From contig JAEEVL010000003.1 in assembly GCA_016290875.1 (NCBI GenBank), positions 1 to 64,000 of the forward strand: a stretch of 64,000 bases of DNA, given 5' to 3'. Below the pieces are notes generated by a model. It did not search any database, was not told the origin of the DNA, and saw nothing but the letters and a program-made list of their open reading frames with translations. The position numbers and the translations under genes were made by a program. The DNA is from Ruminococcus sp. (GTDB lineage: Bacteria; Bacillota; Clostridia; Oscillospirales; Ruminococcaceae). Below, in pieces: positions 7,032 to 15,100 of the stretch; position 1 is the first letter of the stretch; every line of letters starts with the position of its first letter.

Positions 7032-8405
7032 ATGTCAAACGAAAAGATTCCTTACAAGATCTATCTTGAAGAAAATGAACTCCCCAAGCAGTGGTACAAT
7101 GTCCGTGCCGATATGAAGAAAAAGCCCGCTCCGCTCCTCAATCCTGCTACAGGTCAGCCCTGTACAGCTGAAGAGCTTGGCCACGTTTTCTGTGACGAGC
7201 TCGTTAAGCAGGAGCTCGACGAGACTACTCCCTATATCGACATCCCCGACGAGATCCAGGACTTCTACAAGATGTTCCGTCCCTCACCGCTCGTAAGAGC
7301 TTACTTCCTCGAGAAGAAGCTCGGTACTCCGGCTAAGATCTACTACAAGTTCGAGGGTAACAACACCAGCGGAAGCCACAAGCTCAATTCCGCTATCGCT
7401 CAGGCTTACTATGCCAAGAAGCAGGGCCTCAAGGGCGTTACTACCGAGACCGGTGCAGGTCAGTGGGGTACAGCTCTCTCTATGGCTTGTGCTTACTTTG
7501 ACCTCGACTGTCAGGTATACATGGTAAAGGTTTCCTATGAGCAGAAGCCTTTCCGCCGCGAAGTTATGAGAACTTACGGCGCTAACGTAACTCCTTCACC
7601 CTCTATGACTACTGAGGTAGGAAGAAAGATACTCGCTGAGTTCCCCGATACAAACGGAAGCCTCGGCTGTGCTATCTCTGAAGCTGTTGAAGCTGCTACA
7701 ACTCAGGAGGGCTACCGCTACGTTCTCGGAAGCGTTCTCTCACAGGTACTTCTCCACCAGTCCATCATCGGTCTTGAAGCAAAGGCTGCTCTTGACAAGT
7801 ACAACATCAAGCCCGACATCATCATCGGCTGTGCAGGCGGCGGTTCAAACCTCGGCGGACTCATCTCACCCTTTATGGGCGAAAAGCTCCGCGGCGAAGC
7901 AGACTATCGCTTCATCGCTGTTGAGCCGGCTTCATGCCCGAGCCTTACAAGAGGTACTTACGCATATGACTTCTGCGATACAGGTAAGATATGCCCTGTT
8001 CAGAAGATGTATACACTCGGCAGCGGCTTTATGCCTTCACCGAACCACGCAGGCGGTCTCCGTTACCACGGCATGAGCGCTATCCTCTCCGAACTCTACG
8101 ATCAGGGACTCATGGAAGCTACTTCTGTTGAGCAGACAGCTGTATTCGAGGCTGCTGAGATGTTCGCAAGAGTTGAGGGTATCCTCCCTGCTCCTGAGAG
8201 CAGCCACGCTATCCGTGCTGCTATCGACGAAGCACTCAAGTGCAAGGAGACAGGCGAAGAGAAGACTATCCTCTTCGGTCTTACAGGTACAGGTTACTTT
8301 GATATGTACGCTTACGGTGCATTCAACGACGGCAAGATGAGCGACTATATCCCCACAGACGAGGAAATAGCAAAGTCTATCGCTCAGCTTCCCAAGCTCG
8401 GCTGA
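7032..8405 (+). CDS. trpB2: TrpB2-type tryptophan synthase beta chain-like PLP enzyme
   Basis: A 457-residue PLP enzyme of the TrpB2 branch, longer than classical TrpB (about 400). The PLP lysine is in GSHKLNSA near residue 115 and the phosphate-binding glycine loop is CAGGGSNLGG near 275. TrpB condenses indole with serine to tryptophan; TrpB2 enzymes often act without a TrpA partner, and none is encoded here. The Trp-specifier T-box directly upstream independently supports a role in tryptophan supply. ATG 7032 is chosen because AAAGGAG lies 7 bases upstream; the ATG at 7026 would be too close. A terminator follows, and inverted repeats bracket the whole unit. Confidence 0.93.
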   Translation: MSNEKIPYKIYLEENELPKQWYNVRADMKKKPAPLLNPATGQPCTAEELGHVFCDELVKQELDETTPYIDIPDEIQDFYKMFRPSPLVRAYFLEKKLGTPAKIYYKFEGNNTSGSHKLNSAIAQAYYAKKQGLKGVTTETGAGQWGTALSMACAYFDLDCQVYMVKVSYEQKPFRREVMRTYGANVTPSPSMTTEVGRKILAEFPDTNGSLGCAISEAVEAATTQEGYRYVLGSVLSQVLLHQSIIGLEAKAALDKYNIKPDIIIGCAGGGSNLGGLISPFMGEKLRGEADYRFIAVEPASCPSLTRGTYAYDFCDTGKICPVQKMYTLGSGFMPSPNHAGGLRYHGMSAILSELYDQGLMEATSVEQTAVFEAAEMFARVEGILPAPESSHAIRAAIDEALKCKETGEEKTILFGLTGTGYFDMYAYGAFNDGKMSDYIPTDEEIAKSIAQLPKLG

Positions 8406-8422
8406 TAATAACTGAAACTTCA

Positions 8423-8454
8423 AGGGGCGGACTTGGTTCCGTCCCCCTTTTTTT
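8423..8454 (+). terminator. trpB2 terminator
   Basis: GGGGCGGA paired with TCCGTCCCC (one G-U pair), short loop, then seven T. Confidence 0.85.
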
Positions 8455-8565
8455 AATTCATAATTAAGAATGCATAATTCATAATTATTTGTATCGCTGC
8501 GCGATATATTAAAATAAGTCTGCGTCAGCAGACACATTCAATTATGCATTACGCATTACGCATTC
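8453..8565 (-). repeat. Dispersed repeat R2, copy 3 (inverted, right arm around trpB2)
   Basis: Reads as R2 on the minus strand, with ATCGC-TGC-GCGAT and GTCTGC-GTCA-GCAGAC. Close match to the reverse complement of 6544-6663. The remaining gene-free DNA to 8718 shows no feature that I can name. Confidence 0.8.
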
Positions 8566-8566
8566 C

Positions 8567-8627
8567 CCCAAGACTGAAAGGCTGAAAGAATGAGAGTGTC
8601 TCAGGGGACGGTTTTCATTCATTCTTA
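8567..8627 (-). repeat. Dispersed repeat R4, copy 3 (inverted, right arm around trpB2)
   Basis: GACTGAAAGGCTGAAAGAAT, then AGTGTCTCAGGGG and TTCATTCATTCTTA: the reverse complement of the R4 copy at 6483-6542 with scattered substitutions. Confidence 0.75.
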
Positions 8628-8718
8628 CAAACCGCCTTTATACTGTCCGTGAGTGGCGTACAAGCGTATTCACCAAAAACACATATAGTTCGACTTGATT
8701 TTTCTCTTTTTCTATCAA

Positions 8719-8747
8719 TTGATTTTCGGGGGCTTTTCATATATAAT
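8719..8747 (+). promoter_or_regulatory. Promoter for aspartate kinase
   Basis: TTGATT (8719-8724) and TATAAT (8742-8747) separated by 17 bp. Confidence 0.7.
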
Positions 8748-8807
8748 TATAATTGTCACAAAAATAACAGGCTGAGTTTCTCAGCATATATAAAGGAATG
8801 ATACTAT

Positions 8808-10142
8808 ATGGCAAATAAAGTTGTTAAATTCGGCGGAAGCTCCCTCGCTGACGCTGCTCAGTTCAGAAAGGTCGCTGACATCATCAAGAGCGACGACAAG
8901 AGAAAATTCGTAGTCCCCTCCGCTCCCGGAAAGCGCTTTTCCGACGACATCAAGATCACAGATATGCTCTACAAGTGCTGTGAACTCGCCGGCAGCGGTG
9001 TTGACTTCTCAGAGGACTTCCAGATCATCAAGGACCGTTACAACGGTATCATCTCCGAACTCGGCATGGATATGTCCCTCGACAGCGAATTCGACGCTAT
9101 CGTTAAGGAACTCAAGGCTCGTCCTTCAAGAGACTTCGCTGCAAGCCGCGGTGAATACCTCAACGGTAAGGTACTCGCAAACTACCTCGGCTACAACTTC
9201 GTTGACGCTGCTGATGTTATCATCTTTGATACAAAGGGCACTCTTCTCCTCGACGAGACAGTAAAGGCTGTCCGTGAGAAGCTCAACGGTCTCGACAACG
9301 CAGTTATCCCCGGATTCTACGGTAAAACAACTGAAGGCTACATCAAGACTTTCTCACGCGGCGGTTCAGACGTTACAGGTTCTATCATCGCCAACGCTGT
9401 AAGAGCTGACATCTACGAGAACTGGACAGACGTTTCCGGATTCCTCGTTGCTGATCCGAGAATAGTTGAAAATCCCGACGTTATCGTTACTATCACATAC
9501 CGTGAGCTCCGCGAGCTCGCTTACATGGGAGCTTCTGTTCTCCACGAGGACGCTATCTTCCCTGTACGTTCAGCAGGTATCCCGATAAACATCAGAAACA
9601 CCAACCGTCCTCAGGACGCTGGTACAATGATCGTTTCCAACGATTACGACTTCAGCAAGGAAAGCCTTTCACACACTATCACCGGTATCGCCGGCAAGAA
9701 GGGCTTCAGCACTATCAACATCGAAAAGGCTATGATGAACAACGAGACCGGTTTCGGTATGAAGGTTCTCCAGGTACTCTACAACAACGGTCTTTCCTTC
9801 GAGCATATGCCCTCAGGCATAGACACAATGAGCATCACTCTCAGCACAGAGAAGCTTGATCCGGTTCGTGACAAGGTCCTCTCAGAGCTCCGCAAGGCTG
9901 TTGAGCCCGATCACCTCGACATCGAGGACGGTATCGCAATGCTCGCAGTTGTCGGACGCCGCATGAAGAACACAAGAGGTACTGTTGCACGTATCTTCGC
10001 TGCTATGGCTCACGCCCGCATCAACGTAAAGCTCATCGACCAGGGTTCAAGCGAGCTCAACGTTATCATCGGTGTAAGCGAGAACGATCTCCCCGAAGCT
10101 ATCAGACGTATCTACGATATGTTCATCAATTCAGAGAAGTAA
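8808..10142 (+). CDS. lysC: Aspartate kinase
   Basis: Phosphorylates aspartate, the first step to lysine, threonine and methionine. The 444-residue protein opens with VVKFGGSSLA (kinase N-terminal signature, usually KFGGTS), has SRGEYLNGKVLANYLGY near residue 110 and the nucleotide-binding RGGSDVTGS near 185. Two ACT segments lie in the last ~150 residues (ITGIAGKKGFSTINIEK and LAVVGRRMKNTRGTVARIF), so feedback inhibition is expected, though the effector is not readable. It is monofunctional (no homoserine dehydrogenase domain) with its own promoter and terminator. An AAAGGA box precedes the start. Confidence 0.93.
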   Translation: MANKVVKFGGSSLADAAQFRKVADIIKSDDKRKFVVPSAPGKRFSDDIKITDMLYKCCELAGSGVDFSEDFQIIKDRYNGIISELGMDMSLDSEFDAIVKELKARPSRDFAASRGEYLNGKVLANYLGYNFVDAADVIIFDTKGTLLLDETVKAVREKLNGLDNAVIPGFYGKTTEGYIKTFSRGGSDVTGSIIANAVRADIYENWTDVSGFLVADPRIVENPDVIVTITYRELRELAYMGASVLHEDAIFPVRSAGIPINIRNTNRPQDAGTMIVSNDYDFSKESLSHTITGIAGKKGFSTINIEKAMMNNETGFGMKVLQVLYNNGLSFEHMPSGIDTMSITLSTEKLDPVRDKVLSELRKAVEPDHLDIEDGIAMLAVVGRRMKNTRGTVARIFAAMAHARINVKLIDQGSSELNVIIGVSENDLPEAIRRIYDMFINSEK

Positions 10143-10160
10143 TTTTCAATACGCATCTAT

Positions 10161-10199
10161 GCCACGGTCTTCCGGATTCGGAGGGCTGTGGCTTTTTTG
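10161..10199 (+). terminator. Aspartate kinase terminator
   Basis: GCCACGGTCTTCCG and CGGAGGGCTGTGGC form a long stem with some wobble pairs and a GATT loop, followed by six T. Confidence 0.85.
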
Positions 10200-10220
10200 T
10201 TAAATATCTCACTCCGGTTA

Positions 10221-10249
10221 TTGACTTTTGTTCATTTTTATGATAAAAT
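10221..10249 (+). promoter_or_regulatory. Promoter for the thioesterase gene
   Basis: TTGACT (10221-10226) and TAAAAT (10244-10249), 17-bp spacer. Confidence 0.65.
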
Positions 10250-10296
10250 ATCCCCATAGGCATTAATAAAAAATAAGCAGCATAAGGAGTGCAGAT

Positions 10297-10755
10297 ATGA
10301 CACCTTTAAAACCTTACGAAAGAGAGGTCTTCTACTACGAGACCGACAAGATGGCCATTGTCCACCATTCTAACTACATCAGGATATTTGACGAAGCACG
10401 TATCGACTACCTCAGACAGGCAGGAATCCCCTTCAGCATGATCGAGGAGCTCGGCATACTCATACACACTCTCTCAGTCCACTGCGAGTATAAGCACCCG
10501 CTCGTTTTCGCAGAACCGTTTGCTGTGTATATGAAAATGACCAAGTTCAACGGTACTACCCTGGAGCTCGATTACCGCGTAGTCAGCAAGCAGACCGGCG
10601 AAGTCAACGCATTCGGACACTCGGTACATTGTTTCACCGACACGAATATCAAACCGCTCCGCCTGAAAAACAAGTTCCCGGAGCTCTATCAGACATTCGC
10701 TGAATACATCAATGTCGAACCGGAAGAAGCAGAACCCATAAAGCAGGATTCATGA
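10297..10755 (+). CDS. Hot-dog fold acyl-CoA thioesterase (YbgC / 4-hydroxybenzoyl-CoA thioesterase-like)
   Basis: A 152-residue single hot-dog domain. The motif YETDKMAIVHHSNYIRIFDEAR near residues 12-32 contains the catalytic Asp (TDKMAIVHHSNY) typical of the YbgC/4HBT family, which hydrolyses acyl-CoA or acyl-ACP thioesters. The natural substrate is unknown. An AAGGAG box precedes the ATG. It appears to be a single-gene unit with its own promoter, followed by a REP-like hairpin rather than by a clear terminator. Confidence 0.85.
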   Translation: MTPLKPYEREVFYYETDKMAIVHHSNYIRIFDEARIDYLRQAGIPFSMIEELGILIHTLSVHCEYKHPLVFAEPFAVYMKMTKFNGTTLELDYRVVSKQTGEVNAFGHSVHCFTDTNIKPLRLKNKFPELYQTFAEYINVEPEEAEPIKQDS

Positions 10756-10767
10756 TCGTATGAAATA

Positions 10768-10791
10768 CGGGCGAACAGAATTCGCCCCTGC
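10768..10791 (-). repeat. REP-like palindrome, copy 3'-of-thioesterase
   Basis: Stem GGGCGAA/TTCGCCC with a 5-base loop, flanked by CCTGC. On the minus strand it fits the pattern G(T/C)AGGGGCG-NN-TTC(C/T)G-NN-CGCCCG shared with the 24-bp elements at 15056 and 15101, and is related to the palindromes inside the transposase gene at 11501. Confidence 0.65.
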
Positions 10792-10822
10792 AAACAATTA
10801 TGAATTTTTAGTGCTTCTTCTC

Positions 10823-10851
10823 TTGACAAATCAGAAAAACTGTGGTATTAT
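10823..10851 (+). promoter_or_regulatory. Promoter of the Thr T-box operon
   Basis: TTGACA (10823-10828), 17-bp spacer, TATTAT (10846-10851). The start region CTTGACAAATCAG is identical to that of the Trp T-box promoter. Confidence 0.85.
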
Positions 10852-10861
10852 ATGTACAATA

Positions 10862-11100
10862 TCTTAAATCTATGATGAGGAAGGCTTTTCCGCAGCCGTT
10901 TCAGAGAGCAGTCGTCCGGTGCAAGACTGTACGGTAAGGAATACCAAGCACACCGCCTCTGAGTGCGCCCAATAAGCGCCGGTCGCTCCCGTTACCGAGC
11001 CAATGAGATACGGAGCTTTTTCTCCGTGTGAATCAGGGTGGAACCACGGTGTATCATCGTCCCTTTTGTCTGTTTTTGCAGGCATAAGGGGCTTTTTTAT
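10862..11100 (+). promoter_or_regulatory. T-box riboswitch, Thr (ACC) specifier
   Basis: Stem I has AGAGAGCAGTC (10903-10913). ACC at 10952-10954 stands six bases before GAG, as do UGG and CUC in the other two leaders. The core AGGGTGGAACCACGG is at 11035-11049, and the terminator arms GTCCCTTTTGTCTG and CAGGCATAAGGGGC are followed by a T-run ending at 11098. The leader should respond to uncharged tRNA-Thr, matching thrS, but thrS begins about 950 bases further on, after two other genes. Confidence 0.9.
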
Positions 11101-11123
11101 TTGTCTGCACAGGAGGTGAGACA

Positions 11124-11501
11124 TTGAGCAATATCAAGTATAACGAGACCGAAGAGGCTTTCGAGCTTCCGTACAAGATATGGGAGAACGAACAGACAGT
11201 CCGCTTCTATGTGGAGGAAGAATCCGCTATAATGGGCAATCTTACCCCTATCGCTGCCAAGCTGGCAAAGCTCGACGGCTCCAAAAAGCGCATAGCTGAG
11301 CTCATCGCTGACGAAGGTCACTACGAAGGCGGCAACGCTGAGACTCTCACCGCAAACCTTTCCCTCGAAAACGTCTACGTTGACATCGACGAGGACGAGA
11401 TAGTCGTGTGCATAGAAGTTGACAGCTTCGACGGATATATGCCGACAGCGCTCCATATCGAGCTTTACGGCGATGAATTCGAGATAACCGGAAATGCGTG
11501 A
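11124..11501 (+). CDS. Acidic protein of unknown function in the thrS T-box operon
   Basis: A 125-residue soluble, acidic protein (rich in Glu and Asp) with no signal peptide, membrane helix or motif that I recognise. It starts at TTG 11124, preceded by a near-perfect AGGAGGTGAG (11111-11120), so the unusual start codon is well supported. It lies directly behind the Thr T-box terminator and its stop codon overlaps the next gene's ATG, so it is expected to be expressed when tRNA-Thr is uncharged. Whether it has anything to do with threonine is unknown. Confidence 0.8.
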   Translation: MSNIKYNETEEAFELPYKIWENEQTVRFYVEEESAIMGNLTPIAAKLAKLDGSKKRIAELIADEGHYEGGNAETLTANLSLENVYVDIDEDEIVVCIEVDSFDGYMPTALHIELYGDEFEITGNA

Positions 11502-12028
11502 TGGAGCACAATACAAGAAAAGAACACCGGCTGAAGAATTATGATTACAGTCAGAATGGTGCATATTTCATTACAATATGTACCCATAAGCACAGATATA
11601 TTTTTTGGAAGAACTACGACATTCCCCATGTAGGGGCCGCCTTTGGCGGTCCGCCGGAGAGGATACAATTGACCGAATACGGAAAGATCGTCAAAAACGA
11701 ATTAAAACGTATCCCGGATATATATAACGATGTGGTATTTATTCCTAAATCTGTAATTATGCCGAATCACATACACCTTATCATCGTGATCAACAATTAC
11801 CATGAATGCGGTGAAGTGATCAGCGGACCGCCAAAGGCGGCCCCTACAGTCGGCAGTATCATCAACAAATTCAAAGGATCAGTTACAAAAAAATGCGGCT
11901 TCCCGGTATGGCAGAAGTCATTTTACGACCGCATAATACGCAATGGGCACGAATACCGTGCATATTGGCAATATATCGTTGATAACCCGTTCAATTGGGA
12001 GAACGATGAATTATTCAGTCAAGAATAA
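11501..12028 (+). CDS. REP-associated tyrosine transposase (RAYT, IS200/IS605-like Y1 family)
   Basis: A 175-residue single-domain HUH nuclease. The metal-binding histidine pair is THKH near residue 27, MPNHIHLIIVI lies near 88 and the tyrosine helix region DRIIRNGHEYRAYWQYIVDN near 143; these are the hallmarks of RAYTs, which cut REP hairpin DNA. The ATG overlaps the previous stop (TGATG), and the base composition is more AT-rich than the neighbours. Two 26-bp palindromic copies related to the REPs elsewhere in the window lie inside the reading frame in inverted orientation (11629 and 11823), giving the peptide pieces GAAFGGPP and GPPKAAPT. It appears intact and sits inside the T-box operon ahead of thrS. 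Confidence 0.88.
   Translation: MEHNTRKEHRLKNYDYSQNGAYFITICTHKHRYIFWKNYDIPHVGAAFGGPPERIQLTEYGKIVKNELKRIPDIYNDVVFIPKSVIMPNHIHLIIVINNYHECGEVISGPPKAAPTVGSIINKFKGSVTKKCGFPVWQKSFYDRIIRNGHEYRAYWQYIVDNPFNWENDELFSQE
11629..11654 (+). repeat. REP-like palindrome inside the transposase gene, copy A
   Basis: TGTAGGGGCCGCC, then TTT, then GGCGGTCCGC: an imperfect hairpin beginning with the GTAGGGG seen in the intergenic REPs. All 26 bases recur, inverted, at 11823-11848. Confidence 0.75.
11823..11848 (-). repeat. REP-like palindrome inside the transposase gene, copy B (inverted)
   Basis: Exact reverse complement of 11629-11654 by direct comparison (GCGGACCGCC, AAA, GGCGGCCCCTACA). Together they form an inverted pair 168 bases apart within the coding sequence, similar in layout to bacterial interspersed mosaic elements. 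Confidence 0.75.
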
Positions 12029-12052
12029 CATTTATAATAAGGAGAGATAATA

Positions 12053-13999
12053 ATGATAAAACTTACATTAAAAGACGGCAGTGTCCGTGAGATCGAAGCA
12101 GCACAGCCTGCTTCCGAGATAATCAAGGGCATAGGCATGGGACTTTACAAGGCTGCCTGCTGCGTAAAGATCAACGGCGAGGTCAAGGACCTCCGCACAG
12201 TTATCGACAGCGACTGCGAATTCGAGGTATGCACATTCGATACCCTCGACGGAAAGAAGACTTTCTGGCACACAGCTTCACACATCCTTGCACAGGCTGT
12301 AAAGAGACTCTACCCCGAAGCTAAGCTCGCTATCGGACCTGCTATCGACAACGGTTTCTACTACGACTTCGACCTCGAGAAGCCTTTCACTCCCGAGGAA
12401 CTCGAAAAGATAGAAGCTGAGATGAAGAAGATAGTCAAGGAGGGCATCGCTCTCGAGCAGTTCGAGCTCTCACCCGAGGAAGCTATCGCTAAGCTCAAGG
12501 AAATGGACGAGCCCTACAAGGTCGAGCTCTGCGAGGAACACGCAGGCAAGGGCGAGCCTATCTCATTCTACAAGCAGGGCGAGTTCGTTGACCTCTGTGC
12601 AGGCCCTCACCTTATGACAACAGCTCCCGTAAAGGCTTTCAAGCTCCTCTCATGTACAGGTGCTTACTGGAGAGGAAGCGAAAAGAACAAGATGCTCTCA
12701 AGAGTATACGCAACAGCTTACCCCAAGGCTGCTGACCTTGAGGCTGACATAAAGCAGAGAGAAGAAGCTAAGCTCCGTGACCACAACAAGCTTGGCCGTG
12801 AACTCGAATACTTCACAACTGTTGATGTTATCGGTCAGGGACTCCCTGTTATACTCCCGAAGGGTGCAAGGGTTATCCAGACTCTCCAGCGCTGGGTAGA
12901 GGACGTTGAGCAGAAGCACGGCTACCTCCTCACAAAGACTCCTTACTTTGCCAAGAGAGAATTCTTCAAGATCTCCGGTCACTGGGACCACTACCTTGAT
13001 GGTATGTTCGTAATGGGCGATCCTTACGACGAGGAGAAGGAATGCTTCGCACTCCGCCCGATGACTTGTCCTTTCCAGTATCAGGTATTCCTCAACAGAC
13101 AGCGTTCTTACCGTGACCTCCCGATGCGTCTCGGCGAGACTTCCACACTCTTCCGCAAGGAGGACTCCGGAGAGATGCACGGTCTTATCCGTGTACGTCA
13201 GTTCACTATCTCTGAGGGACATCTTATCCTTCGCCCTGAACAGCTTGAAGAAGAATTTGCTGACTGTCTCGCACTCGCTAAGGAAATGCTCGGTACCGTA
13301 GGTCTTCTTGAGGACTGTACATTCCGTTTCTCACAGTGGGATCCTGCTAACCCGAAGAACAAGTACGAAGGCACTAAGGAACAATGGGACTACGCTCAGG
13401 AAGTTATGGGCAAGATCCTTGATGACCTCGGACTTGAATACTCTATAGGTATAGATGAAGCTGCTTTCTACGGTCCTAAGCTCGATATCCAGTACAAGAA
13501 CGTTTACGGCAAGGAAGATACTCTTGTAACTATACAGATAGATATGCTTCTTGCACAGCGTTTCGGTATGGAATACGTTGACGTTGACGGTTCAAAGAAG
13601 ACTCCTTACATCATCCACAGAACTTCACTCGGCTGCTACGAGAGAACTCTCGCATACCTCATCGAAAAGTATGCAGGTGCTATGCCTCTCTGGCTCGCAC
13701 CCGAACAGGTTCGTATCGTTCCCGTTGCTGACCGTCACCTCGACTACTGCAACGAGCTCCTTGCTAAGCTCGAAGCAGCTAACATCCGCGCTTCTATCGA
13801 CGACAGAGCTGAAAAGGTCGGCAAGAAGGTTCGTGACGCACGTCTCGAAAAGCTTCCTATGTGGATAACAGTCGGCGACAAGGAGGTTGAGGAGAATACA
13901 GTATCTGTTTCTTCAAGACGCGAGGGCGACCTCGGCTCTATGTCACAGGGCGATCTCATCAGCAAGCTCCTCGACGACATCGCTAAGAAAGTAAGATAA
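12053..13999 (+). CDS. thrS: Threonine--tRNA ligase
   Basis: Charges tRNA-Thr and edits mischarged Ser-tRNA. The 648-residue protein has the full order: TGS domain (1-62), editing domain with HTASHILAQAVKRLYP near residue 74, class II catalytic core with motif 2 FRKEDSGEMHGLIRVRQF near 368 and motif 3 LGCYERTLAYLIEKYAG near 525, and the anticodon-binding domain from about 545. An AAGGAG box precedes the ATG. A T-box with an ACC specifier stands upstream on the same strand, but two genes intervene. Confidence 0.97.
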   Translation: MIKLTLKDGSVREIEAAQPASEIIKGIGMGLYKAACCVKINGEVKDLRTVIDSDCEFEVCTFDTLDGKKTFWHTASHILAQAVKRLYPEAKLAIGPAIDNGFYYDFDLEKPFTPEELEKIEAEMKKIVKEGIALEQFELSPEEAIAKLKEMDEPYKVELCEEHAGKGEPISFYKQGEFVDLCAGPHLMTTAPVKAFKLLSCTGAYWRGSEKNKMLSRVYATAYPKAADLEADIKQREEAKLRDHNKLGRELEYFTTVDVIGQGLPVILPKGARVIQTLQRWVEDVEQKHGYLLTKTPYFAKREFFKISGHWDHYLDGMFVMGDPYDEEKECFALRPMTCPFQYQVFLNRQRSYRDLPMRLGETSTLFRKEDSGEMHGLIRVRQFTISEGHLILRPEQLEEEFADCLALAKEMLGTVGLLEDCTFRFSQWDPANPKNKYEGTKEQWDYAQEVMGKILDDLGLEYSIGIDEAAFYGPKLDIQYKNVYGKEDTLVTIQIDMLLAQRFGMEYVDVDGSKKTPYIIHRTSLGCYERTLAYLIEKYAGAMPLWLAPEQVRIVPVADRHLDYCNELLAKLEAANIRASIDDRAEKVGKKVRDARLEKLPMWITVGDKEVEENTVSVSSRREGDLGSMSQGDLISKLLDDIAKKVR

Positions 14000-14038
14000 G
14001 CAAATTACAGATAGATTTATATGAACGGAGGTAGATCA

Positions 14039-14563
14039 ATGAACACGCTTTGCATGATAATCAAGGATATGGTCGTTCCCAACTTTATGAACATCAGGAC
14101 TTCACTGCGAACTTACGACAGAGACGCACTTTGCTGCGGCTCGCCCTGCTGGCGCTGGGCTTACCACGCTATCCATTCAGCGGACAAGTGGTTCATTAAT
14201 CCCTGCGTTTACGATGAACCGTCCTTCCACGCCGAAGGTCTTGACAATCCCGACAAGCCATGTGATGTTGTGCTGACTGACGAGCAGCTCCTTGAATACC
14301 TCGACGCTGTTGAGGAGAAAACTCTCGATTATCTCGACAGTCTCACAGACGATATGCTCTATGAGTGTCCCGAGAACTGCGAGCATACACGTATGGAGCT
14401 CGTGCTCAGGCAGTTCAGACATATTTCGTTCCACACAGGTATGCTGAACGGTCAGACAGCCATCGCAACAGGACAGTTCCCGATGTGGGTGTCACAGGCT
14501 GACAAATATGTCGATGACGGGATTTTCTTCGGCAGATACCGAAAAGGCCAGGTCACAAAATAA
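14039..14563 (+). CDS. DinB-like four-helix bundle protein
   Basis: A 174-residue helical protein that looks like the DinB/YfiT superfamily: a histidine in YHAIHSADKW near residue 45 and the C-terminal pair FRHISFHTGM near 133, which together would form the metal site. Members include bacillithiol or mycothiol transferases and stress-induced proteins of unknown role. ATG 14039 is preferred because GGAGG lies 8 bases before it. It follows thrS by 39 bases and may be co-transcribed. Confidence 0.65.
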   Translation: MNTLCMIIKDMVVPNFMNIRTSLRTYDRDALCCGSPCWRWAYHAIHSADKWFINPCVYDEPSFHAEGLDNPDKPCDVVLTDEQLLEYLDAVEEKTLDYLDSLTDDMLYECPENCEHTRMELVLRQFRHISFHTGMLNGQTAIATGQFPMWVSQADKYVDDGIFFGRYRKGQVTK

Positions 14564-14636
14564 GCTGAATAACACACTGCCCCTGAGTGCTTTTAAACGC
14601 TTGGGGGCAAAGCTTTTGTATGGCTGTTTTATACTT

Positions 14637-14694
14637 CAAGAAGTAATACGCTGCTCCCCTGTGACACATTACTTCTTTACTCCTTTACTTCTTG
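14637..14694. repeat. Dispersed repeat R3, copy 2 (58 bp)
   Basis: CAAGAAGTAA at the start and TTTACTTCTTG at the end, as in the copy at 318-375, with a different centre (CTGCTCCCCTGTGACACATT). It opens the gene-free mosaic 14564-15329. Confidence 0.65.
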
Positions 14695-14700
14695 AACTAT

Positions 14701-14826
14701 TTTAATTCATAATTCATAATGCATAATGCGTAATTGAATGTGTCTGCTGACGCAGACTTATTTAAACTAATCTCGAAGCGATGCCAATAATTATGAATTA
14801 CGCATTATGAATTCTGCATTATCAAT
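14701..14826 (+). repeat. Dispersed repeat R2, copy 4
   Basis: GTCTGC-TGAC-GCAGAC is intact; the second hairpin region reads ATCTCGAAGCGATG, so it has decayed relative to copies 1-3. A right-end fragment of R2 also appears at about 15131-15163. Confidence 0.7.
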
Positions 14827-14903
14827 CCCTTGTCAGCCGACCGAAGGTTCGGCGAAGAAGAGTCAAAAGCTGACAAAGGGAGGTAGGGAGAGGAAGGGGG
14901 AGC

Positions 14904-15050
14904 AACGAGGTGGAAACGTAGGGATAGGGGGAAATGTCAGCTTTTGTACCAGTTTTTTTATTTTTCCACCTTCGCCGAAGTTTCCCCCTCGTTATAAAGC
15001 AACAACACAGGATTTATGATGATCAGAATAATGAATTACACGATAAAGCG
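14904..15050. repeat. Dispersed repeat R1, copy 2
   Basis: AACGAGGTGGAAAC (14904-14917) and GTTTCCCCCTCGTT (14980-14993) are inverted with one mismatch. The flanking GATTTATGATGATCAGAATA and the ACGATAAAGCGTGT word are shared with copy 1 at the start of the window. Confidence 0.7.
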
Positions 15051-15055
15051 TGTGT

Positions 15056-15079
15056 GTAGGGGCGAGTTCCGCTCGCCCG
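15056..15079 (+). repeat. REP-like palindrome, intergenic copy 1
   Basis: GTAGGGGCGAG-TTCCG-CTCGCCCG, 24 bp, with a 7-bp perfect stem. Forms an inverted pair with 15101-15124, 21 bases apart. Confidence 0.75.
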
Positions 15080-15100
15080 CAGGTATACGTAACAGAAGAA

